This document shows positions 1-5,920 of a DNA stretch of 15,659 nt, piece after piece. The position numbers and the translations under genes are program-made. Source of the DNA: Bacteroidetes bacterium UBA2234 (GTDB taxonomy: Bacteria > Bacteroidota > Bacteroidia > NS11-12g > UBA955); assembly GCA_002347985.1 (NCBI GenBank), contig DDYM01000002.1:34165-49823 (forward strand), in the 5' to 3' direction. The stretch's first letter is position 1; each line of letters begins with the position of its first letter. The notes beneath the pieces are model-generated. The model worked only from the letters and a program-made list of their open reading frames with translations, ran no database searches and was not told the origin of the DNA.

Positions 1-180
1 GGTGAAAACCGAGGTCCAAGACCTGACAATAGAGGTCCAAGGCCAGAAGGCGGACCGAGACCTGCGGGTGAGAACAGAGGCCCGCGCCCTGAAAACCGAG
101 GCCCTAGACCAGTAAATGGACCTAAGCCAAATACAGATTCACCGAGTGCAAATACTGGCGATTCGCCAAAATCAGAATAA
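1..180 (+). CDS. C-terminal tail of an Arg/Pro/Gly-rich protein (partial, 5' end outside window)
   Basis: Reading frame 1 is open from the first base to a TAA at 178-180, giving the last 59 residues of a protein. The tail is low complexity: a roughly 7-residue unit of the type (E/D)NRGPRP recurs at least four times, with degenerate copies (EGGPRP, VNGPKP), then a Ser/Thr/Asp/Asn-rich end finishing in PKSE. Basic RGP/NRG-rich tails of this kind are common at the C-termini of Bacteroidota RNA-binding proteins such as DEAD-box RNA helicases, where they bind RNA non-specifically. Because no folded domain lies in the window, the identity of the protein cannot be determined. Reading the stretch as coding is supported by the in-frame repeat, the stop codon and the terminator hairpin 20 bases downstream. 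Confidence 0.7.
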   Translation, partial: GENRGPRPDNRGPRPEGGPRPAGENRGPRPENRGPRPVNGPKPNTDSPSANTGDSPKSE

Positions 181-199
181 CGATAAGAATCAAAATAAC

Positions 200-236
200 A
201 ACGAGAGAGGGGCGCCTGCGGCGCCCCTCTCTCGTT
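200..236. terminator. Strong bidirectional terminator hairpin between convergent genes
   Basis: A perfect 17-bp inverted repeat (200-216 pairs with 220-236) closes on a 3-base loop TGC. The inner half of the stem is very GC-rich (AGAGGGGCGCC). On the plus strand the stem is followed by TTACA, a short U run. On the minus strand it is followed by TTATTTTG. It lies 20 bases after the stop of the plus-strand gene and about 40 bases after the stop of carB on the minus strand, the expected place for a terminator shared by convergent genes. Confidence 0.85.
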
Positions 237-254
237 TACAATAAAATTGGGATA

Positions 255-272
255 GGTAGGATTTGTCCTACC
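255..272 (-). terminator. Small hairpin just after carB stop
   Basis: GGTAGGA (255-261) pairs with TCCTACC (266-272) around a 4-base loop, six bases beyond the carB stop on the minus strand. The next minus-strand bases are TATCCCAATTTTAT, so there is no clean U tract immediately after the stem. It may assist termination or protect the 3' end of carB mRNA ahead of the stronger hairpin at 200-236. This rests on base pairing alone. Confidence 0.35.
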
Positions 273-278
273 AACAAA

Positions 279-3101
279 TTAATAACTTAAGTACATGCTC
301 TTTTGCTTGTACAATTCGCGGAAGGCGGGGTCTTTCAAGTCTTTGATAAACAAAATACTCTCACCCGTACTTTTCATTTCGGGACCCAATTCGCGACTTA
401 CACCCTGGAATTTGTTGAAGCTAAATACAGGTTGCTTTATGGCATACCCAGCCGGTCTTGCTGGAATCGTAAAGTCCTTGATTTTGTTTGCTCCCAACAT
501 CACTTTGGTGGCCATATTTACATAAGGAAAATCGTAGGCTTTACAAATGAAAGGCACAGTTCTCGAAGCACGAGGGTTGGCTTCAATAACGTACACTTTC
601 TCATCTTTGATCGCAAACTGTATGTTCATCAATCCACGAATATTCAAGGCATGAGCCAATTTCTCTGTGTATTCAATCATGAGATTTTGCACGTTTTCAC
701 TCAATGCGAACGGAGGGAGTACAGCACTCGAATCGCCAGAGTGAATACCCGCTGGTTCGATATGTTCCATCATTCCCAAAATGTGAACGTCTTCGCCATC
801 GCAAATACTGTCGCTTTCGGCTTCTTCCGCGCGATCCAAGAAGTGATCAATCAACACCCTGTTTCCAGGCAAATCGCCGAGCAATTTAACCACAGCTTTT
901 TCCAAGTCTTCGTCGTTGATTACGATTACCATCCCTTGTCCTCCCAAGACGTAGCTCGGACGAACCAACACAGGGTAGCCTACTTGATTTGCAATCACAA
1001 TGGCTTCTTCCGCATCAAGTGCCACACCGAATTTTGGATATGGAATATCTAATTGGGCAAGCATTTCACTGAAACGACCGCGATCTTCGGCGATGTCCAT
1101 GTTGTCGTAGCTTGTGCCAATAATTTTAATGCCTTTTTCGTGCAGTTTTTCTGCCAATTTCAAAGCGGTCTGACCGCCCAATTGCACGATCACGCCTTCG
1201 GGTTTTTCGTGTTGAATGAGTTCCCACAAGTGTTCCCAGTAAACGGGCTCAAAGTAGAGTTTGTCCGCCATATCGAAATCGGTACTCACCGTTTCGGGGT
1301 TACAGTTGATCATGATGGCTTCATAACCTGCTTCTCGAGCCGCCATGATTCCGTGAACGCAACTATAATCGAATTCGATACCTTGTCCGATGCGATTTGG
1401 TCCGCTTCCTAGTACGAAGATTTTTTTCTTGTCACTGACAACGCTTTCGTTTTCACCATCAAACGTGGAATAGAAATAATTGGTAGGACTCGGAAATTCG
1501 GCGCTGCAGGTATCTACCATTTTGTAGACGCGACGAATGCCAAGGCTATATCGTTTTTCACAAACTTGATCTGCCGTAGTATTGCCACCCATCAACCAAG
1601 AAATTTGTTCATCGCTGTATCCTTTTTCCTTGGCAATTTTCAATAAGGCTGCGGGGATATTGTCGATGTTGTATCTGCGAATTTCCGTTTCCGTTTTTAC
1701 CAAATCTGCGATTTGTTCGAGGAACCAACGGTCTACGCGGGTGATTTTCTGCACGCTGCTGATTGGAACGCCCAATGCCAGAGCGTCTTTGATTTGGAAA
1801 ACGCGATTCCAGCTGGCGTATTCCATGCCATGAACGAGTTCTTCCAGGTTGCGACTGACTTTATTGCCGTCTGCGCCGAGGCCATGACGGGAAATCTCAA
1901 GGCTCTGACAAGCTTTTTGTAATGCTTCTTGGAAGCTTCTTCCGATGGCCATCACTTCACCAACCGACTTCATTTGGAAGCCCAAGCGGGTATCCGCTCC
2001 ATGGAATTTATCAAAGTTGAAGCGAGGAATTTTGACGATTACGTAATCCAAGGCGGGCTCAAAGAAGGCGCTAGTAGTCTTGGTTACTGGGTTTTTGAGT
2101 TCATCCAAGTAAAAACCGATGGCCAATTTCGCTGCAATTTTTGCGATGGGATAACCGGTTGCTTTCGATGCCAAGGCAGAACTTCTACTTACTCTTGGGT
2201 TGATTTCGATGGCGATGATTTCTTCATCTACGGGGTTGACGCTAAATTGTACGTTGCAACCGCCGGCGAAAACACCCATACTGCGCATCATCTTGAAAGC
2301 CATATCGCGCATTCTTTGGAAGGCGGTATCGCTCAATGTCATTGCAGGTGCCACGGTTATCGAATCCCCAGTGTGAATTCCCATCGGGTCGAAGTTTTCG
2401 ATGGTACAGATTACGGCGATATCGTCTTTGCTATCGCGAAGCAATTCAAATTCGTATTCTTTCCAACCCAAAACCGCTTGTTCCACCAATACTTCATGGA
2501 CGGGGCTGCACTCAAGGCCATATTGTAAGGCGCGGTCAAACTCTTCTTTCTTATAAACGATAGCTCCTCCGGTTCCTCCGAGCGTGTAACTTGGACGGAT
2601 CACCAAAGGGAATCCTATGCGCTGTGCGATTTCTTTTCCTTCGAGGAAGCTGTTGGCAATTTGACTTTTTGCCACGCCCACACCGAGTTCAACCATCAAC
2701 TGACGGAATTTCTCGCGATCTTCCATCTTATCGATGGCGGCGATGTTTACGCCGATAATTTTACAATTGTATTTTTCCCAAATGCCCAGCTCGTCACACT
2801 CTTTGGCCAAGTTCAACGCTGTTTGACCGCCCATGGTTGGCAATACCGCGTCGATTTCTTGCTCTTGGAGAATTTTTTCGATGCTTTCCGGTGTCAAGGG
2901 TTGGAGGTAAACATGATCCGCATTCATTTTATCGGTCATGATGGTCGCCGGATTGCTATTAATTAGCGATACTTTGATGCCTTCTTCGCGAATACTTCTT
3001 GCCGCTTGGGTTCCAGAATAGTCGAATTCGCAAGCTTGTCCGATGATGATCGGGCCACTGCCGATGATGAGTACGTGTTTTATTGATAGGTCCTTTGGCA
3101 T
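279..3101 (-). CDS. carB: Carbamoyl-phosphate synthase large subunit, lacking the C-terminal regulatory domain
   Basis: Makes carbamoyl phosphate from bicarbonate, two ATP and ammonia supplied by the small subunit CarA, feeding pyrimidine and arginine synthesis in the cytosol. The protein has 940 residues. The first carboxyphosphate half begins with GSGPIIIGQACEFDYSG (14-30), with the ATP-grasp segment RPSYTLGGTGGA (169-180) and metal-site residues EINPRVSRSS (299-308). The second half repeats this with GSGPNRIGQGIEFDYS (565-580), RPSYVLGGQGM (714-724) and EANPRASR (840-847). It ends about 30 residues after GPEMKSTGE (906-914). E. coli CarB (about 1073 residues) continues there into an MGS-like domain that binds UMP and ornithine, and that domain is absent. 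Known Bacteroidota CarB proteins can be similarly short, so this is probably natural rather than a truncation: the stop is followed by hairpins, and no MGS-like coding was noticed between the stop and the terminator. carA is not in the window. The start ATG at 3101 begins the conserved MPKDxSIKHVLIIGSGP run. Confidence 0.97.
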   Translation of the reverse strand: MPKDLSIKHVLIIGSGPIIIGQACEFDYSGTQAARSIREEGIKVSLINSNPATIMTDKMNADHVYLQPLTPESIEKILQEQEIDAVLPTMGGQTALNLAKECDELGIWEKYNCKIIGVNIAAIDKMEDREKFRQLMVELGVGVAKSQIANSFLEGKEIAQRIGFPLVIRPSYTLGGTGGAIVYKKEEFDRALQYGLECSPVHEVLVEQAVLGWKEYEFELLRDSKDDIAVICTIENFDPMGIHTGDSITVAPAMTLSDTAFQRMRDMAFKMMRSMGVFAGGCNVQFSVNPVDEEIIAIEINPRVSRSSALASKATGYPIAKIAAKLAIGFYLDELKNPVTKTTSAFFEPALDYVIVKIPRFNFDKFHGADTRLGFQMKSVGEVMAIGRSFQEALQKACQSLEISRHGLGADGNKVSRNLEELVHGMEYASWNRVFQIKDALALGVPISSVQKITRVDRWFLEQIADLVKTETEIRRYNIDNIPAALLKIAKEKGYSDEQISWLMGGNTTADQVCEKRYSLGIRRVYKMVDTCSAEFPSPTNYFYSTFDGENESVVSDKKKIFVLGSGPNRIGQGIEFDYSCVHGIMAAREAGYEAIMINCNPETVSTDFDMADKLYFEPVYWEHLWELIQHEKPEGVIVQLGGQTALKLAEKLHEKGIKIIGTSYDNMDIAEDRGRFSEMLAQLDIPYPKFGVALDAEEAIVIANQVGYPVLVRPSYVLGGQGMVIVINDEDLEKAVVKLLGDLPGNRVLIDHFLDRAEEAESDSICDGEDVHILGMMEHIEPAGIHSGDSSAVLPPFALSENVQNLMIEYTEKLAHALNIRGLMNIQFAIKDEKVYVIEANPRASRTVPFICKAYDFPYVNMATKVMLGANKIKDFTIPARPAGYAIKQPVFSFNKFQGVSRELGPEMKSTGESILFIKDLKDPAFRELYKQKSMYLSY

Positions 3102-3117
3102 GTTTCCAAAAATTTAG

Positions 3118-3125
3118 CAAATTTA
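3118..3125 (-). promoter_or_regulatory. Possible Bacteroidota -7 box upstream of carB
   Basis: The minus strand reads TAAATTTG here, an exact match to the Bacteroidota -7 consensus TAnnTTTG, ending 16 bases before the carB ATG. No convincing TTG-type -33 element lies 19-21 bases further upstream, and the AT-rich context makes a chance match plausible. It could give carB its own promoter separate from the prenyltransferase gene 88 bases upstream. Confidence 0.3.
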
Positions 3126-3189
3126 GGGCATCGCGCTTGGATTTGTGGCTTAATTATCCACGAATTGCAAAAAAATTTGGGGGTTATAA

Positions 3190-4227
3190 TTACATCAACA
3201 AAAGGGGTAGCATCGCATATTCCAAAAAGAACAATCCCCAATAAAACATGTAAAATCGTTTCACTGAAATCGCGTTTTGTAGGTCGACCTTGAATGCGTG
3301 TCCAACGAAAAGCAGCAGAACAATTAAATGGGCAATTTTGGCAACCGTTGTAGGCATTTGCCAAGCCATCAAAAGATATGCTGCACTTACGAGAACTACA
3401 CCCGATATGAATGCAGATGACTTGCTCCAAACAACAGCAAGCGTTTTGAAACCAAATTTTTCATCGCCAATGGTATCTGGGATATCCTTAAACCAAGCGA
3501 TGCCAAGGCTAAATGCAGTGACAAACAACACCAACGGCATGAGCCAATGCATGGAGATAACGGGCCATCCGTAAAGTACCGTGGCAAAGTGAATGGCGAT
3601 ACCTGCATTGATTAAAGGGCCTCTCACAATTGCAATGGCACTGGCGGCCCAGATGTGATATCTTTTAAATTGGACGGGTGGCAGGGAATAGAGTGCTCCA
3701 ATTGCGGCGATGGTGGTGATAAGACAACCAAGAAAGGGTTGAATGAGCCAAGCGGTTATCACGGAAAGTAAGCCTGAGGTGTACACGATGATTTTTCCAT
3801 TACGCATCGACAGTTCGCCGGAGGCAAGGGGCAATTTGGGTTTATTTATTTTGTCGAGTTCTACATCTACAATTTGGTTTAATCCGGTAATAAAAATGTT
3901 GCAGAGTAGGCAAGCGAACAGGGTGGGAAAAAAGAGTGCGGCGAAGGTGTTGATTTTGTTAGTGAGAACAGGAATGAAGCCAACGATTGCCGTTTTGTAT
4001 GCGGGCAATTGGGGTTTCATCGATTCCAATCCGGGTACTAGGGTCAATGCGGATTCGGAAATGGTATTTGATTCCATTTGGATTGAATCATTGTTGAAGG
4101 CATTGGGTAAACAAGCGTGAATTGGAGGAGGTGTGCAATAAATCACCAAAATGAGTAGCGAAAGGATGCTAATGGTTGACCCAATAAGGGTATGAGGTCT
4201 AGAAAATCGCCACAACAGGGAAAGCAT
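3190..4227 (-). CDS. UbiA-superfamily prenyltransferase, homogentisate phytyltransferase-like
   Basis: Polytopic inner-membrane enzyme expected to transfer a prenyl group from a prenyl diphosphate to an aromatic or other acceptor. Counting residues from a TTG at 4233, the first Asp-rich motif is NQIVDVELDKINKPKLPLASG (119-139, Asp123 and Asp127) and the second is KDIPDTIGDEKFG (249-261). Both bind Mg-diphosphate. The NKPxLPLASGE run and the N-terminal RPHTLIG resemble the homogentisate phytyltransferase (VTE2) branch more than MenA, UbiA or chlorophyll synthase (which has NEPYRPIPSG). About eight or nine hydrophobic segments are visible. Residues about 35-90, between the first two membrane helices, form a long polar loop not usual for the family. 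The ATG at 4227 is preferred to the TTG at 4233, giving 345 residues. It lies upstream of carB on the same strand and diverges from a DUF92 gene 45 bases away. The true acceptor is unknown. Confidence 0.85.
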   Translation of the reverse strand: MLSLLWRFSRPHTLIGSTISILSLLILVIYCTPPPIHACLPNAFNNDSIQMESNTISESALTLVPGLESMKPQLPAYKTAIVGFIPVLTNKINTFAALFFPTLFACLLCNIFITGLNQIVDVELDKINKPKLPLASGELSMRNGKIIVYTSGLLSVITAWLIQPFLGCLITTIAAIGALYSLPPVQFKRYHIWAASAIAIVRGPLINAGIAIHFATVLYGWPVISMHWLMPLVLFVTAFSLGIAWFKDIPDTIGDEKFGFKTLAVVWSKSSAFISGVVLVSAAYLLMAWQMPTTVAKIAHLIVLLLFVGHAFKVDLQNAISVKRFYMFYWGLFFLEYAMLPLLLM

Positions 4228-4272
4228 GCCCAAAGTAACAACGAAACAAAGGAAATTCCGTTTATTTGATAG

Positions 4273-5190
4273 ATGGAAATAATCATTGAGTTTCTAATAC
4301 AATTGATACTTCCAATAATTATCGAGGTGGGCTTGGTAAAATGGAACTGGCTGACTGTAACGGGGGCTGTGGCTGCGGGTTTCTTGGCCTTTGTTGTATT
4401 GATATTGGCTAAGTGGTCGATTTGGCCCCTCGTCGTTTTTTTGGTTTTGGGTTCTTTGGCCGGAAAAATTCGTTCAAGAAAGAATGATCACAGTTTGGAT
4501 TCCGAATCCGCATTGGAATTATTGGACGGGGATAAAATCCCAAAGGCAGGGTTTGAGGCATTGAATGATGGGGGCGATGCGAAACAAGGCAAGGCTAGAG
4601 ATCACTGGCAAGTGTTGGCAAATGGGGGTATTTTTATGCTATTGGCTTTTTTGGCTTTTGCAAATGGGGCGGGTTGGTTGAACATTTATTTGGGTATTCA
4701 TTCTAACGTTGTGAGCTTTGGTGAAACATGTCGTCTGTTGGCTTTGATATCATTATCTGTGAGCTGCGCGGATACATTGAGCAGCGATATTGGTAGGGTT
4801 TGGGGTGGAAATCCCAGAAATATTCTTTCGGGTAAAAAGATGATAAAAGGGGTTTCGGGCGGTGTAACGTTTGCTGGTTTTGTGGGGGCGTTCTTGGGCG
4901 CTGCGGCGATTTCCGTTTTTGCATTTTATTCTGATTTCACTCTTTTGGGTGACCACAAGAACTTGTTTTGGTTGGTTTTGATATTTGGTGTTTTCGGTTC
5001 GATCATGGATAGTGTATTGGGGGCGATTTTTCAAGCCAAATATTTGGATGAAACTGGCAAATTGGTGGATTCTTCGGCCGGTGGACGCAGGGCTTTGGGT
5101 AAAGGGATAGAATGGGTAACCAACGATGTTGTAAATGCAATTACTGGGGTATTGATGTTGCTTGTTGCGGTTATGTATCTTTGTTGGTAG
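4273..5190 (+). CDS. DUF92 integral membrane protein (VTE6-like, candidate prenyl-phosphate kinase)
   Basis: A 305-residue membrane protein of the DUF92/TIGR00297 family. Hallmarks visible are RDHWQVLANGG (109-119), SCADTLSSDIG (164-174), the PRNILSGKKMIKGVSGGVT stretch (181-199), GSIMDSVLGAIFQ (242-254) and NDVVNAITG (284-292). About seven hydrophobic segments are present: three in the first 62 residues and the rest from 118 onward. A charged segment at about 65-110 separates the two groups and looks longer than typical. In Arabidopsis a DUF92 protein, VTE6, is the phytyl-phosphate kinase that makes phytyl diphosphate for tocopherol synthesis. Bacterial members are mostly uncharacterised, so activity here is inferred. 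It is divergent from the VTE2-like prenyltransferase and lies 3 bases before rsmI, so it is probably co-transcribed with rsmI. Start: the ATG at 4273 is the only well-placed one, and it has no Shine-Dalgarno site. Confidence 0.88.
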   Translation: MEIIIEFLIQLILPIIIEVGLVKWNWLTVTGAVAAGFLAFVVLILAKWSIWPLVVFLVLGSLAGKIRSRKNDHSLDSESALELLDGDKIPKAGFEALNDGGDAKQGKARDHWQVLANGGIFMLLAFLAFANGAGWLNIYLGIHSNVVSFGETCRLLALISLSVSCADTLSSDIGRVWGGNPRNILSGKKMIKGVSGGVTFAGFVGAFLGAAAISVFAFYSDFTLLGDHKNLFWLVLIFGVFGSIMDSVLGAIFQAKYLDETGKLVDSSAGGRRALGKGIEWVTNDVVNAITGVLMLLVAVMYLCW

Positions 5191-5193
5191 AAG

Positions 5194-5907
5194 ATGGAAG
5201 GAAAGTTATATTTGGTTCCCACGCCGATTGGCAATCTTGGTGATATGACCTATCGCGCGGTGGAGATACTGAAATCGGTAGATAAGGTTTTGGCGGAAGA
5301 CACTAGGACATCGAGGGTTTTGTTGAATCATTACGAAATCAATACTCGTTTGGAGAGTTTTCATCAGCACAATGAGCATGGGAAATTGCAGCATGTGATT
5401 ACAGAATTGAAGGCGGGGGCTCAAATTGCACAAATCAGTGATGCCGGTACTCCGGGGATTTCTGATCCGGGTTTTTTATTGGCCAGGGCCTGTCAGAAAG
5501 AAGGCATAGCGATAGAAGTTTTACCGGGTGCAACGGCTTTTGTTCCTGCGTTGGTAAAAAGTGGTTTTGCATTGCATCAATTTCGATTTGAAGGATTTCT
5601 GCCTCAGAAAAAGGGACGTCAGACGCGCATCTTGGCTTTGGCTGCAAACCCTGATACCACCTGTTTCTATGAGAGTCCGCATAAAATTCTAAAAACGCTG
5701 ACACAGTTAGATGAGGCCTGTGCGGAGCATCGAAGGATCAGTGTTTCTAGGGAATTGAGCAAGAAATTTGAGCAAACGGTGAACGGCACCATTAAAGAAG
5801 TGTTAAATCATTTTAAAACGCATGCTCCCAAGGGAGAATTTGTGGTAGTTTTGGAAGGTCTGAACGCCAAGGATGGTGATGATTTGCTGGCCTTGAACGA
5901 CGATTAA
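5194..5907 (+). CDS. rsmI: 16S rRNA (cytidine1402-2'-O)-methyltransferase RsmI
   Basis: SAM-dependent enzyme that 2'-O-methylates C1402 in the decoding centre of 16S rRNA. The 237-residue protein carries the whole tetrapyrrole-methylase-like fold: LYLVPTPIGNLGDMTYRA (5-22), LAEDTRTSRVLLNHY (33-47), the SAM-site loop SDAGTPGISDPG (82-93), VLPGATA (109-115), FEGFLPQKKGR (132-142), FYESPHK (158-164), SRELSKKFE (185-193) and KGEFVVVLEG (213-222). E. coli RsmI (about 286 residues) has an extra C-terminal helical domain that this shorter form lacks. The ATG is 3 bases after the DUF92 stop, which suggests translational coupling. lnt follows immediately. Confidence 0.96.
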   Translation: MEGKLYLVPTPIGNLGDMTYRAVEILKSVDKVLAEDTRTSRVLLNHYEINTRLESFHQHNEHGKLQHVITELKAGAQIAQISDAGTPGISDPGFLLARACQKEGIAIEVLPGATAFVPALVKSGFALHQFRFEGFLPQKKGRQTRILALAANPDTTCFYESPHKILKTLTQLDEACAEHRRISVSRELSKKFEQTVNGTIKEVLNHFKTHAPKGEFVVVLEGLNAKDGDDLLALNDD

Positions 5908-5913
5908 GGAAGG
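5908..5913 (+). promoter_or_regulatory. Shine-Dalgarno site GGAAGG deciding the lnt start
   Basis: GGAAGG sits immediately after the rsmI stop, with a 7-base spacer to the ATG at 5921. This spacing favours the ATG over the in-frame TTG at 5915, which would be only one base from the site. Strong Shine-Dalgarno sites are scarce in this window, so this one stands out. Confidence 0.6.
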
Positions 5914-5920
5914 ATTGTTT

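Noticed and set aside
303..1412. Long plus-strand open frames opposite carB (303-1052 and 1053-1412)
   Set aside because: They are antisense to an unambiguous carB. The translations are rich in His, Phe and Asn with no domain pattern, as expected from codon bias on the opposite strand.
1929..2528. A 199-codon plus-strand frame opposite carB
   Set aside because: A shadow of conserved ATP-grasp coding sequence on the minus strand, with no recognisable motif of its own.
3743..4120. A 125-codon plus-strand frame inside the prenyltransferase gene
   Set aside because: It overlaps the Asp-rich active-site region of the minus-strand enzyme and shows no membrane or domain pattern of its own.
3190..4227. 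Calling the UbiA-family gene menA (menaquinone synthesis)
   Set aside because: The NKPxLPLASGE and KDIPDxxGD motifs fit the homogentisate phytyltransferase branch, not MenA, and no other men gene is nearby.
4228..4272. Divergent promoters between the prenyltransferase and DUF92 genes
   Set aside because: Only one-mismatch versions of TAnnTTTG are seen on either strand (minus TTCCTTTG and TTACTTTG, plus TTTATTTG). A promoter pair is expected here but cannot be placed.
5915..5920. TTG at 5915 as the lnt start
   Set aside because: It is nearly abutting the GGAAGG site; the ATG at 5921 has correct spacing.
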